Both the position numbers and the translations under genes were made by a program. DNA of 64,000 nt from Hydractinia symbiolongicarpus. Lineage: Eukaryota; Cnidaria; Hydrozoa; Anthoathecata; Hydractiniidae. The stretch's first letter is position 1. Each line of letters starts with the position of its first letter. The notes below the pieces were generated by a model. That model was not told the origin of the DNA, made no database searches, and worked only from the letters and a program-made list of their open reading frames with translations. Of the stretch, positions 12,747 to 42,042 are shown in pieces. Location: NCBI RefSeq assembly GCF_029227915.1, contig NC_079885.1, positions 10,965,001 through 11,029,000 on the forward strand, given 5' to 3'.

Positions 12747-15700
12747 ATGACTTTAAATTTCTTAAATGTTCTAGATAAAATACTAAACATAACAATAGGA
12801 ATAAAGAATTAGTCTTTATTTTAACAAATATTTATTTACAAATTAGAACACGTTTGCACTGTTTGTTTACGCAAAAATTGACGAATTTTGTAGTTAACTT
12901 ATATTTTTTCCAAGAGGAGGCTAGATAGCTGCTTGACCTTTTAGGGCAGAATGCCAAAATAATTACGCTCCGGACTCGTTTACTGCTTCAGGAGTAGTGG
13001 CTGCGACGCAATTTATTATGGCAAAATAAAACGCCATTTTAAAGTCCGTATGTCCGATCACCTAGGTATTTCTGCACTTTCAGGTAAACGCGTCAAATTG
13101 GTTCTTAGGTCACTGCTGTTCTCGAACATTTGATGTTTTATAATCACTCTCCAGCATCGTTTCACAATTTCTCTGTACTTGCAAAAAAGTCTAATGAATT
13201 CAATCTTACACTAATGGAGAGAATTATTTTGATAGTTTTTTTTATTATTCCTATTGTTGTTTAGTGTACAAACCAGACTTTGAATCCGGCATATTTTTGC
13301 CCGCAAAAACGCGCAGATCACACGATTTTCGTGTAAGCTATCTACTTTCACACCTGTTTTCAGATGGTTAGGAATAAAAAATTAATAAACTGCGAAGGCG
13401 CAGGCTAAATGTTTTTTTAAATGAACGAGCCAGAAGCTGCAAGGTAGTAAAGTTCTTTTGCATTTTTGTATTTATTCAAGTTGTACATTTCAAAAATTTA
13501 GTATAAGCAATCAAGCTTGAGCAATTTTCGCTCAAATTTGTCACGTTGCTGGCTTTTAAAGTTGCGGAACGTTCCAGGCTCAGCTATATCTAGCTAGCTA
13601 CGCCAGACTTATTTTAGAACATTTTCTTAATACACTTCTCTTAGCACCTGGAGAATCCTAGCCATTCCATACCATAAATGCATCCAAGTGCCTTTCTCAA
13701 GACCATCTAGAATTTGGTAGTGTTTGGGATATTAAAACCTCACAACCAAAACTGCATGCGGTGGGGCAAGTTGGATTTGAACTCTTTATTCTTGGTAGAG
13801 AGAGAGAGAAGCATACAAAAAATGCTTGAAAGAAGAGGCGAATTTCAGAATTTATCACCTATCCTGACACGTTTTTGTTTTCAGCACTGGAACTCGTATT
13901 GACTTATAATTTGTGAATTTCCGACTAGCCTTGGATTTGACATGTTTTAGAACTTCATAAAATTTTGCTACAAAGCAAGACCTGAGAGCCTGAAAATATG
14001 ATGCTCACATTGAAACATAAGCCAAAAGATCCCAAAAAAGCCGCGAATCTCTCTAGCACTTTTGTAGGCTTTGCTACAGATGATTCAAATTCCAACTTTC
14101 CCCAACTGCGTCGGGGATTTATGGATTTGTGGCTTGACCGTACACAATGTAATGTCATTTAAAGATTAAAAAATAAGTAAGTCCATGTCTGCTTTGTACT
14201 AGAAAAATATTAGCCACGGATATATAACCCTAACGCATTTACAGACAGTAACAGATGACAACCTTGAACATAATTGCCCAAACTTGCCCTCACATATGCA
14301 AGTTTTCAGTTAGTTGGAATCCTTGTTATGTGTAAATATACGGTATATATGTGTGTGTGCATTGTTAGCCACTACGCTACTAACACGTAAATTCCCTTGA
14401 TTATTTCACATTTTTTATAAATAAATTTATGTTCCAGCTTTTGTATAAGAAAAAGGAGAATAACATTTATATGCACGTGCAAAAGTATTTAGCGAGACTT
14501 TATATTCTTTCATTGTGGTCATGAAATGTAATATCTATCTATCTATATATATATGTTTTTTATTGTCAAAGATACACAAATGGACTGGTAATATGAATTA
14601 AGTTATGTCTATAGCATTAAAAAATGGGTACTATGAAAATAAATCGAAAAGTATAACTATCTTAAGTGAATTAAGTTTCGCGGTTTTCGCAGAAAAACAC
14701 CAAAAATAAATGCACCCGAAATTAAATTTTGGAGAACTTACTCTGTGAGTTTTTCTAAGGAGCAGAATAAAACCAATGTTGAAGACATGCTTAGGAACAA
14801 TTCTTCCTTAGAACCCGGCCATATAGATGTTAAAGAAAGAAACATTGATTGTGAGGATGAGTTTTAATAGCAGGATGAAGATGAAGAAAGATGAGGATGA
14901 GGAAGAAATCAAAGAAGTTGAAAAGACAGTTTTATCATAAGTAAATGTTAAATATTAAATAAATATTTGTTTTGAGAAAATAAAGTAGAGGATCTCAACT
15001 TGCGCCTAATTTTTTTTTCAAACTTACATTTTCTTACATTTTCTCGCTTGTCCGCAGAATTAAATCCACGTGAAATTAAAAATTACGGTTGACTGCTAAA
15101 AATTTGTAAGATTATTTCAAAAGTTGATGGCTACGAGAAACCAATAAATAAGCACATGTGGTTGAAGGTTGTTGGCAGAACGAATAATCCACAGAAAAAA
15201 GCATCGATATGCAATGTATCCTTATTAACTCTCAATTTTGTCAAGAGATCCTTTTCACATCATTAACATATGGTTGCTTCTTACCAGGTTGTTTTCTTCT
15301 GTGTCTGCATAAATTACAGGATTGTATAAAAATCAAGTTTGGTGTGTATCTGTTGTGTCTACCCACCTATAGTTAAAATTTGATTTAAGTCTTATCTGTT
15401 AATAATTTTTTTCCTGTGGGTCAACCTTTCCCTTACAATAACTTACTGTTAGTGATATTATAAAACCTGTTTTAAAAATTCTGTATTGTACACAAACTTA
15501 TTGTTACTACGATTATATGTTTAATTAACAATATTCAAATCATCAATCTAATGATTTCTGCGTTCTAATAATATATTGGGGAATTTTATTAGAATTATTT
15601 TGCCTTTTTATCATTTTCCCGTCAAAAATTTATATCTTTTATTCAAAAGAGATATTCTATGAATTAAAAGTTTTCCAATGATACAAAATTGTTCAAACTG

Positions 15701-16261
15701 TTTCTATTTCTAAAAAAAGTGTCGACTTCGTCTTTCGAAACTTACGCTCATTCATACTGTAAAGACATTGTGGAAAAAGACAGGACTTGACAAGCAGTAG
15801 CTTATACTACACATGTTTTGAAAAGAGAGTTCACCAGACCCAAAGCCACGTGACTTTCTTGTTATATTTAGTAGTTGGCGAAATATATTTTGGATATGCC
15901 GTAGGTTTGGTCGTTTTATTTTCCTAAAGTAAATGTGTAGGCGAGAAACAATGTGTCCCTTTTTTAAAACAAATTTCAGAATTTCAGAATCATTCTTAAC
16001 ATGCTTGAGTCGCACTTAATTAGGAATATCATATACACGACTCACTACACAATTCAAAATATACAATAACTTGTGTGCCCTTATTACGCCCAGCCGACAT
16101 TTCTAGGTTTTACAACAATAAAAATAAAGGGCGTTTTGTGTTTAACCGCCAAGATTTTAAAAATCACGCCAACAACAATGAGGGGTAAAATTAACTCAGG
16201 AAAAGCATTTTAGTTTAACTCATCGTCAAAAGTTAACAAAGTCAAACAGAAAATTACTCAC

Positions 16262-31319
<15,058 letters not shown>

Positions 31320-33660
31320 AGTATTATTATTGTATCTAAAAAATCAATCTGTATATCTCAAAAAATGATCAAAGGAATGCTTTTATCTATTATCAGTTCA
31401 CAAATGCTTCTCATTAATGTTTTAATGTTGATCAAAAATTTCAAAATGCTCATTCCGATCGCAAACAAAATTAATGCTTAAAGATCACATCATAAAATAT
31501 ATACCCCTGATTTAAACACACCTCCAAAGAAATAGAGTTCATATAAAATGTATATCTCTATCCGCTAAGCTAAACCTGAAAAACACATTTCCTCCTTTTT
31601 TAATAACAAACCCCAAGTTAAAATTTAGGATCCATCATAACAAACTTGACAAAATTTGATTGTAATATAAAAGCCTCCCTTTTTTAACTATCTCTCTTAA
31701 AACTATTATACAAAGCATTACAACTAACTGCAAGTAGACCACCCTAACAAGAACTTCTGATAAATAAGCTTCTATCTTTGCATAAGTCCCCATAAGTAAT
31801 TATTAGTTAAGTACAATACTTATTTCAGAGAAAAAGTGTATTTTATAATAACACTTACATATTCTTTTGCCAGTAACTATCCTAGCTACTGACCAACAAA
31901 CAGATATTTAAAAAATTTTTATACGATTAAAGGATAAGTTTTATTTGTGGATTTAATTCCTGATAAACTTCTCCAAATGCTTAATCGCCTAATCAGGCAT
32001 TTATAGTAAATAAAATATAATAAAAATCTTAAAACCTTATGTGCAACGTGCCCTAAACATTGAATTCATTCATAAAAATTTCAAGTATAGTATGATTTAA
32101 TAAAAAAATGGCGCCAGCTTCAATCCATTTTTTTAAAACATAATAACTCTAAAGTTTTGCTCGCGTTTGATTGGAAAATATGTCCCTATCAGTCATCACT
32201 ATTTTATGCAATGTTAACAGACATCATTTTGTTTGTGCCGCTTTTTTACATTTTTTACGTATACTTAAAGTTTATCAATAGGCCAGAAAATTATTACGTG
32301 TTTTGGGATTATATTTAAGAATTGACTTGCATACGAAAATGACTTTCTTTTTCTTTTCCCTTCAGATAAACAGAGGGAAAATTTAACTGTGGAATGGCAT
32401 TGCATAAAATATGTGTAAAAAAGTTTTTTTCTAAGTAACACAATTTTTTATTTGGCATTTTAACCTTAGTTAATAACAGCAACATATTGACTTCAGAATT
32501 AAAACGTCTATAAAGTTGCTTAGCATGAAATTCAAATTTACAATATTTTTACAATATTTCATCTTGACGTCTTCCTTCCATTCCATTCCAGTTTACGAAG
32601 GTTGCTCGTTAGATTGAATTTAACTTTGGTTGCTGAATTTTCCAAATTTTACGTTGATTGGTGTTTGATCAAAACCACAGATTCACCCCTTTTTGACCCG
32701 ATATATGCATAATAATCTCATGCAACAAAAATAAATAATGGCTTAAATCTTTCTTTGATTTTACACTATGGTCAACAAAGTGGATTTTTAATGTTTCCTA
32801 ATCTTAAAAGAAGCATACAAAGAGAAAAAAGGGGTGTGGCATATTTCAAACAGTACTTTCAAAACACAAACTTTTTTTTGAATTTGAATGAATATTGTCA
32901 AAATTCACTTACACACATACTTAAAAAGGTTAGAGTTTTTGGAAATGTATGGCATACATGGATCTAAAAACATAGCCGCGTTATTAAATAATAAAAAAAT
33001 AATAAGTCTAAGAGATTATCTTTTTTACAGACTTACTATACAAAGTATTGTCTAAAGTCTACACGGAAATAACAAAAAAGTCAAACGGCCCAAAAAAATA
33101 CAAAATAATAATATAAAATTTAAAAAATATTTCTCATTGCTACACTCAGGATTAATACTTTTGGGATCATTTTGATACAAAAAGAAATATTAAATCTTTG
33201 ACTGTGGCCTTAATTGTGTTATGAAAAGTTTTCAACGAAAGAATTTGCAGTGTCTTGGTTTATTATAATCTATTTAAGCACTACGCAAAACATATAAACG
33301 CTCTGGTAAAAGCCAAATAAAATAGCATTTTGTGACTCTTTACATCAAATATATACACAGAGTCCAAAATGATTACTATAAACTATATGCAATATTATTT
33401 AAAATTTAGATTCAAGAACTTTCTCAGAATAAATACATTTGGAGTAAAAAATACTGTAGAACAATCTATAAAATAATTGTAATGTATAAATAAGTACACA
33501 TAAAGCCTGGGAAAGGAGTTGCGTGGAAATACCATCTTTAAAGATTTTAATACTGTAATACCACACTGTATACCTTAGCTTTAATAACACATTATGACAA
33601 CAAATTATTAAAAAAAACAAGGATAAAAACTAATTCATAAGATATTAGTTAAAATTATTT
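31320..33660. other. Intergenic stretch, no gene seen
   Basis: About 2.3 kb lies between the 3' end of the PH-PTB gene (stop at 33661) and the first coding exon of the coiled-coil gene. A minus-strand ATTTTTTAG acceptor just above the start ATG, near 31335, suggests that the coiled-coil gene has a further 5' non-coding exon here. The remainder should contain the PH-PTB 3' untranslated region and the coiled-coil promoter. I saw no coding exon or clear repeat. Confidence 0.6.
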
Positions 33661-36600
33661 TTAGAAAAACTTTTTTGGCGATTTTGGAAAGTTTTTTGCA
33701 CTTGGCAAACTGGCCAATGTTTTAGGTAATGTAGGACAAGTAGCTCTTCTTGCGCTATCAACTTTGATAATTGGAACGTTTTCTACTGACATGGTAACAC
33801 TGCGTTGTTTTCTTGCTAAATCCTCCATTTTTATCGTTGGTTCAGAAGGAATTACAGATAATTGTTTTTTAAACTGCCCACCATCCAAAGATTTTGACAA
33901 TTCGATTGGATGAGGAGATAGTAATGGCGTCCTGGGTGGTGTTCTAGGAGGTGTTCTAGGAGGTGTTTTTGGTGGAGCTTCTAGCATCTTGAGAATGTTA
34001 CTTTCAGACGATGAGAATTTTTTAGTCTGAATAAAAGAAAAAAAGAGGGATACAAAAGATTGTTCTAAATAGTGATTAGGAGAATCAAGTTTATTACAAT
34101 TCCTACTTGAATCACTCTTAAAATTATATAAATTTGTGCTTACCAAAGAAGGGCGATTATTTCGGCTTGGTAATTCAGGAGGCATACTGGGATTATCTAC
34201 CAATGCTTTATCCGGCACAGATACATTTAAGGATGAAGAATTTTCGGCTTCTTCTGCATCGTTCTCATCCATTGAACTTGAAAGAGGTGCTGATCGTGTG
34301 AGAGAAAGGACTTTTGCTTTTGGTGGCAAAGGTGGTGGCGAGAGAGAACCGTTTTCAGTAAAAACCGGCACATTATGTTCGCTTTGAGAAGCGCTACTTG
34401 AAGTTCTTCTGCTCTCTGCATTTTTGCTACAAAAAAACATTTCCTCTACGTCTTCTCGAATCTCTTCACTCCTTCGTAATGTTTTTGTAGGGCTTCTAAG
34501 ATTTTTAGGCGATGTTCTCTCAGGCAAAGGAGGTGGAATATCTGTTTTTTCCAGTATTCGGTGTGTTGATGATGCACCATAGTTGACAGATTTGGATGTT
34601 GGTTTTGTGTTCCTGTCTAGCTGTGGACATTGTTGTGAAGATAAAGACGGGTCTGTTTTGTTACGACGCACTCCCAATGAGCAAGCTTTTCTATTATGAA
34701 GATCTTGAACAGATTGTGGTATTGGTCTAGACAAAAATGCTTCTGCATTATGAAAAGGACTAGATGACTGTTTAAAATGAGTTTCTGAATTACTGAATGC
34801 AATATTAAAATGAGTGTTATGTGACACACTATTTTTTTTAGGAAGTCCATCCTGTGTTCTTCTAAATGAACCAGGAGATGATGTAGGTGACGATCTCGGT
34901 ATCCCAGGAAATTCTGAAAAAGACGATGAAGACGAACGGATATGATTGGCAATATGCCCTGGGGCAACATCACAACTATAACTGCCTTTCATACGAGTTA
35001 GTTTCATTTTGCTAACTTCTTTTTCAAACGAGCGTGTTGCCTGCATTTTTTTAATTGGTTCACTGGAACGCCTTGGTTCAAGTCTTCTGGGCTCAAAATG
35101 GTTAGCAACATAATTAATACTCTGACTTGTGGATTTAAAATCTGCTAAAACATTTTCATTGTGTAAAGGGTCCTCTAGGGAAGAAGTAATTGACTTCAAC
35201 AGCAACTGCATTTCATCCACTGGTTCAATATTGCTTTTATTAGGGCTGTGTATTTTAACAGAAAGATTTTCTTTTTTGCAACTCTCCAGCTCCTCATCAG
35301 GAATTTCTTCAATAACGTTACAACTTAGTGCTGTCTTTTCAACGTCTTGACTAACCTCCTCAGTCTGTTCAGAATATTCTTCTTCCTCTAATATCTGCAG
35401 ATATGCACTTGCAGAGTCATTTTCATCGTCACAATTATTAAGAGATCTAGCTGTAACGTGTGTGCGCTGAATACTAAATCGTGTGAAGTTTGGATGCTTA
35501 ATTTTCCATGCATCATCAATTTCTGGTTCATTAGGTTTAACATAGGTTTCTTCCGTTGTGATTTCAGCATATGCAATTTTATTTTTTACACCAACTTCAC
35601 CTACAATAGCGCCTTCTTTGTCATGCATTTCTTCGCTGTCACTGGGTTCGTTATTGTTCTCTTCTGGGTTAGAAAAGCCTTCTTCACTGTTTTCACTTTG
35701 GGATTTTCGCACTTGTGAGGGACTGTCAAAAACTGGTTTATCTAAACTTAATTCAAATGACGATTCACTGCTTGCTAAATGATGAGGTGCAATTGGAGAG
35801 GATCTAGATCCATTTTCTGATCCTGCAGAACCATTTGTTGATGTTGATGTGAATGAACTTGACGTACCGCGACTTTTCTCAAGCTTTGAATAGTGTGTGT
35901 TAACAAAATGTTCAATTTGTTCACAGTCTTTTGTTTCAAAGACCAACTTTCCACAGCCGAAATGACTGTTCCTAAACATAAAAAAAGACTGATTATGTCA
36001 AAACATTATTCAAAATCTATATTAGCATAACGAATTTGTGACACTCACCTTCCCATTGCAAACAGTACTTTGCCTTGATTCGGTTGACTTTTGTAAAATG
36101 ACATATGACTCAAAGGCCAACTTAAAACTTCCACATAGTCTTCAAGCTCTGTCAGTAGTATTCTTGTTGGCGACAATGTCATTAAATATTCTCCGCTCAA
36201 GTTATTTGCTTTTGATAGAGTTGTATCAATAATCTTCACTTCATATGTGTCTAAGAAGACAATAATTTCAATGAATTTCAACAAATTTAGTCACAACACA
36301 AATTTCTAGCATTTTTTAAGATGATGTATTTACACTACTGCAACAATTGATATTGAAATAATTAGCATGAAAAAACCTGATGATTTGATTTGTTTATTTG
36401 TTTACTTTTTTTATCACATTTCCTATTAAAAAATGCTCTTTTTTAGCGCAAAAAATATAAACTTGATTAATATAAAGTCATTTTTTTGATAATCCCCACA
36501 CAAAATGAGTAAACATTTTTAAATTGAACAATCCCCAAATTCAAAATCCAAAAAAATCGAAAAAAATCGAACATGTATTTATTTTTCTTTGGTGACAAGA

Positions 36601-37478
36601 ATTAAAAAATAAGTGATTGTTTAATTCACATAAGAAAACTGTTTTTTAAAGATGCAACTATATCTAATAAAACAGATGATTAATTTTAATGTAGCAAGGG
36701 TGGAAAAAAACTTAACCATCCATGTCTGTGCTTTTGACCTTGATTTAATTAATTTACGGGTACAGCACAAAAACCAGTCAGTAACCATTTTAATTTTACA
36801 CAAGAAGTAAACACAATACCTGTAAAAAAAGCAGAACCACCATATCTTTGAAGGCTGTTATTGGTTCCATAACTTCCACCCATTTGTACTCTATGTACAA
36901 CGTCCATAACATCAGTAAATGCTGTTATCCATTCGTTAAGCAAAATCTCATTGTCACAAGCCAATAATAAGGGTGTTTTTTCTCTCATTACAACTTCAAA
37001 TGCGTACTGTTTTGATTTCGATGTCCGAATCATGCCGACATGTTTTACTGTACCGATAAAGTGGATTTGTTTCTGTGTTTTTAACGAAGCATCCTTGTAT
37101 TCTTCTAATATGTAGGGGTCCTCTCGAAGAATAAAATAAGCCTGTTGCCATGACTAAAATTTGATAAAAATGATTAACCTTACTTTCATACAACACAAAA
37201 TGTAAAAAAAATGCATTGAAAATTCTTTGTGAGGAAGTAAACAACTACATAAAAGTTTGACTTTTTTTACTAATGCTTGGACATGCCTTCTTGTTACTTA
37301 CCTTAAACAAAACTCTTGAGGTGATTGCTGAAGAGCTCCGTTCCCTTTTAATATGTAGGTAACCCTGCTTAACACTACCTGGCATTGCTCTGATGTTTAA
37401 ACCCATGCTTGGTTTGATGTTGGCTGTAGTTGATGACTTCACATGTAAACGATTTGTTGTTCTATCTTCTTTTATCAT
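33661..37478 (-). CDS. DOK-like adaptor: PH domain plus IRS-type PTB domain and long phospho-/proline-motif tail (968 aa, complete)
   Basis: PH-PTB adaptors of the DOK/IRS family dock at activated tyrosine kinase receptors beneath the plasma membrane. Five exons join in frame (2907 nt including stop): 37302-37478, 36820-37153, 36049-36250, 34144-35971, 33661-34026. The start is the first ATG after an in-frame TGA. The PH domain spans about residues 36-150, from VKQGYLHIKR through QQAYFILREDPYILEEY to LLNEWITAFTDVM. The IRS-type PTB domain spans about 171-270, from DTYEVKIIDTTLSKANNLSG to GCGKLVFETKDCEQIEHFV. The tail of about 700 residues is Ser-rich, with YAEI and YVKP near residue 370, PPPLPERTSP near 720, PPPLPPK near 787 and TPPRTPPRTPPRTP near 870-882. 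No YxxM motif (PI3K site) was seen, which favours DOK over IRS. FRS2 lacks a PH domain, so it is excluded. Intron 4 (34027-34143) contains no in-frame stop. An acceptor just before the start suggests an upstream non-coding exon. Confidence 0.9.
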
Positions 37479-39055
37479 GTTCAATCATCTTTTTTATACA
37501 AGAAAACTACTACTTTCCTAGAAGAAATAATTGCCTAATCTAAAAAAATAAAACGGTGTAGAAAAAGTCTTTGTTTATTTTTCAAAATTATTCAAAAGAA
37601 AGGAAAACATTTCGTAATCTGTTTAAACTTTCTTAATCAAACAGAAACTTACTTTAATCTACAAGGCTAATGCTAATTTTGATGAAAGTTAAAACAGCTT
37701 TTTAGTTCCTTTTTGAAACATAGACAGAAATTCCCTTTTGTTCTTCACCACAGAGCATTAATGTAAGATACTGTGGAATTAATTAAAACATAGAAAGATG
37801 ATAAAAAAAGGAGAAGCAACACTTTACATTCCAGTTCCATCATTATAAATTAGTGCCATAGAATTGTATATAAATGGAAAAACAAATCAGAATTACCAGG
37901 AAAAAAAATGACAAACACTGATTACACTTCCTCATGGAGATTTGTTTATGTCCCAACATTCTCCTGTAATCTTTTAACATCTTAACAAAATAATTTATAA
38001 TAAAGATAAAGTTAGAAGAAGAGCTACTGAACCTGTTGACAAGTGTAAGAGCTCCATATAAAATTATTAAAATATCTTTTAAGCTCAAAGCTTCTTAGAA
38101 CAGCTGAAAGAAAAAGTAAATATTGTTTCAGCCATGAAAAAAATTATGTAGTTTCACTTTCGAACAATCTTTGATAAAATATCCACAAGCTTGTAAGTGA
38201 TAAAATTACAGACATTTTAAGATGGTGACTCATTATTGTATATGAAAAATTAAAAAAGCATATACACTTCATGAAAGTTTGTGCAGTATTAGAAAAAAAA
38301 TATTTAATAAATTTCTCATAAAAAATTCATTAGTTTTCTGAAGTCAGTACAGTGATATCAAGATGATTAATAACCAAGTCTTTAAGGAAAGCAATCAGTC
38401 TATTAAACAGGTCAATTACAATTTACAGTCAAACTTTATGAGAGCATTAAAAACTATTATTAGTTCTCGTGGTTTACACAATAACAGAAAATGGAAACCA
38501 GTCTCTTTAAATCTCACATATCATTTTTAAAAACAACAGTATGAAAATAGTAAACACACATTAAAAGTACAGATATGAATGTACAAATTTTACCTGTTTT
38601 TTTTGTAGCACAAAACAGAATGTGTCAAAACTATACAACATAATACATTAAAAAAAACATAGGAATTAAATTTCCATGGTATAAATATTTAAAATATGTA
38701 CAAACAGGAAATTTGTGACAAAATGAAATTTAAAAAAATGTTATTAAAAAATTAAAACTTTCCTTTTAGATCTTCAATGCTCCAGATAACACATAATGCA
38801 TATGTAATTTAAATTATGCAGTCTCATTCAGATAGAGATTATAATCAACATACAAATTCAAAACGTAATATATTATGGTATAGCCAACACCTTCTTTGTA
38901 CAGATTAAAAACAATGGGTATATAAATTTTATCATATACTTTATGATTTATCTTATGCTGTTTTGTACATGCGCAAAATGTACCACTGTAAACATTGAAA
39001 ATAGTCTAATGCAAGGATACAAACTCGATTCTCACTCAAGATCTGTTATAATTTG

Positions 39056-39150
39056 TTGTGCCCTATTGGCTATTACTGTATAATGTATTCTGCCCTACCG
39101 GCTATTACTGTATAATGTATTGTGCCATGTTGGCTATTACTGCTGAATGT
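39056..39150. repeat. Three tandem copies of a 32-bp unit
   Basis: GGCTATTACTG recurs at 39068, 39100 and 39132, exactly 32 bp apart, inside TGTATAATGTATT(G/C)TGCC context. The open frame across it (from 39058) encodes only the repeat and is not believed to be a gene. Confidence 0.85.
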
Positions 39151-41844
39151 CATACCCAACAGAGCTGCACTTCGAGGGAGAACGAAACACCTAATAACTC
39201 AATCTTTCAAAAACGTAAGGAACAAAACAAAACTATGAACAAAACAAAGGATAAAAACATAAAATCAGTTTTCCCTTTTAGAACATTTTTAGTGTGGGTG
39301 TGAGGTATTCCTGATTAAAAGTTAAGACACAAAACACATATGCGGTTGAATGTCAATTACATAGTAATTAAAATTACTGTACCAATAATAGTTCAAAGAC
39401 TTGCTATAAAATTTGAACAAAATCATCATCGTTGCATCCTATATTGTATGTTTTCAAAACAGTTACATCACCAAAGGTCTCACTTTAAAATGTATTTTCA
39501 AATTTAATTAATAATTAACAACTAACAAAAAAGTTGCTAATTTCTTCTAATTACAGAAATGATCTTCGCTCATAGGATGACATAGCAGAAAGGCTGCAGT
39601 TAATCCCCATGACATAGGGTAATTTAAATGCAGAAATCTACCACAGAAATCTTGGTCAAACTAAGCAAGCTTTTTGAATTAAATAAGTCCTTTAAATGAA
39701 AAATAAAGCTGCGAATATAAATAAGTTTGACATTAATCAACCTTTTTACAGCCAGCAATATTTAGAATTTCTTTTTGGGATATACAACTGTCTCTGGTTT
39801 TAACATTTAAATTATAAAGATTAAAAGTCGAGCAACTTTATTACCAAATCCACATGTCAATAAATTATCCTTAAACTACCATTAAAAGGAAAACGAAACT
39901 TTCATTGCAAGATTAAAAGATAACGTTCGGTTTCAAATACTAATTGTTGCGCAAGAGTCAGTTGGTTAAGATTTAATGGGAACACACGAGATGTTGTGTA
40001 ACAAATACGGAATCCCTATGTCTATAAAACAGTTTCACAGCAACCATTGGTAAATCAAACCTTTTCTACACGTTTAAATCACATTTAGCATGCTTTAACC
40101 TTAGATTTTATGTACCAGGAAACTTACACCCTGTACAAAAGATTTTATCTAATTACATTATTTTTTTCCTTTTTCCTTTATGACAGGAAAATTACATTTA
40201 TACTCTATACAATTAAGATAATGATATTAAATTAATCTTCCTTTGAGGCATGTATAAAACCATGCATAAAAATTTATAATTTATAAAGTTGGGAACTATG
40301 AGTTAACATTTAATTGACAGGAAAAAAAGGAAGGAGTGTATAGGAAAGGAATATTTTAAAACAAATTTGATGTTCTGTCATTTGACTCTGCAACAACTTT
40401 ATGATCTCTAACACCATGAATAATATCCCATTTATTTCAAACAATCCTCACAATGCTTTACCAATTAAAAATATAACTCATTTTTAATATTAAATTTACT
40501 TTACAACATTGACTTTACTTGACATTGCTAACATATAGGTCAATAAAATCGAAAATGAACATTGGTTTTTTATTCTTTTTTGTTACAACCTTAATTGATG
40601 ATTTAAATCAAATAAACAAATACTAATTATGCGGCCCAAAGAAGTATCTTATTCACAAAATGCAGCATTGTTAATTTAATTTAACATACTTAAAATAATT
40701 GGTTAGTTAAGTACACTGGTTGAAAAAATTCCATCACTGATAAAATCAGGGTATATATTGTCATTACCATGACAACAAACGGATGTTAATTGTAATTTAA
40801 TTTTTACTTTCTGTTCCCTTTTGAATATGATGGGAGTGGTAAATAAATATTGAAAATTTAACATTAAATATTTAAAGCATCTAACGCCAAAACAACATAA
40901 TGATTTTGTCATTATATCTTTTGTGACAGCAAAAGAATGCAGCAGACAAAATTTAAACTGAACTGCTAGGAAGTACCTCTTTGTTTCAAGGGTATATATT
41001 TACTTGCTAATTATTGTTACCCAATTAATCCGATGTTATGGATCCGATGCCCAGGGAATTAGATTGAAGAAATGAGATTTTTTCCTATTACACTTTACAG
41101 GTTTTTTTATTGAAAATGAAACTGAAAAAAGTTGGTATTAACTTCTTTTTTGTTGTGTTGTACATTTACTGTTATCATAAAATAGGGGCTCTAGGGCGAG
41201 GTTGACCTGTCAACACGTAGTGCTATTTATTGGTCCTTCAGTTTTGGGTTAATAAAAAGAGACAAAATTTGGTATTGGTAGTCAACATAAGACAATACTG
41301 CCTGTAGCTTTTGGTTTACATATCAACTGGACATCAGACATTGTGCAATATATTTGATGAAGAGTGTCAGGCATGATATGTTTGCAATAAAGTTTTCCAA
41401 GAAAAGCTTAATTTTTTTTTTAATTTTTAAGATTTCCAGGTTTATACAGGATGTCTATCAAAGTAACAGATGTCAGTAATTTATGGCCTGTTAAAGTATA
41501 CCTCCCACAAAAATACAAATTGATCTTATATGAAAGAGCTTAACATTGGCTATGAATCTTATTTTTTTGAATTTTTTTATTGGCTTCTGAGATATAACTC
41601 TTAAAAGTTTAGCTAATTATGACATCATCAATTAGATGCTTGTGAGCAATTGATGGTATGAATAATAATCAGGGTAACTAAGTATTAATATGTAAATATA
41701 TATACCTGAAATATATAATTGAATAGGTGAAAATATATTTGATAAACTTTAAATAAGCATCTCATTTTTATAAATACATGAGGTCATGCATTAATTAGCA
41801 TATTTATGAAAACTTCTAAGTTAAAAATCCTGAGAACCAATCAA

Positions 41845-42042
41845 GATTTTTCCAAAAAAAAAGGGATTCACAGACAACTTTCCATGCTTTTTTATATGAA
41901 CCCAACTTGTTTTTTCACAGGCAGTAAGCTTTAAGAGATAACATTTTTCCAAAAAAAAAAGGATTCACAGACAACTTTCCATGCTTTTTTATATGAACCT
42001 AACTTGTTTTTTTCACAGGCGGTAAGCTTTAAGAGATATATA
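41845..42042. repeat. Tandem duplication, two copies of about 98 bp
   Basis: TTTTCCAAAAAAAA, then GGATTCACAGACAACTTTCC through GTAAGCTTTAAGAGATA, appears twice in direct succession with only a few differences, such as CAGGCAGTAAGC against CAGGCGGTAAGC. Confidence 0.88.

Larger units (their letters stand above)
8444..16261. other. About 7.8 kb without an assigned coding exon: CHD 5' region and 3' region of the coiled-coil gene
   Basis: This interval should hold the CHD promoter and 5' untranslated exon or exons, because the first CHD coding exon opens at an acceptor (8444-8445). It should also hold the 3' end of the coiled-coil gene, whose last recognised exon ends at a donor (16262). I could place neither. 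A locally GC-richer stretch near 10400-10600 is a plausible promoter or terminal-exon position. Visible structures are the 90-bp tandem duplication at 12567-12746 and short repeats such as a doubled 20-mer near 12010-12050. No other coding exon is supportable. Confidence 0.5.
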
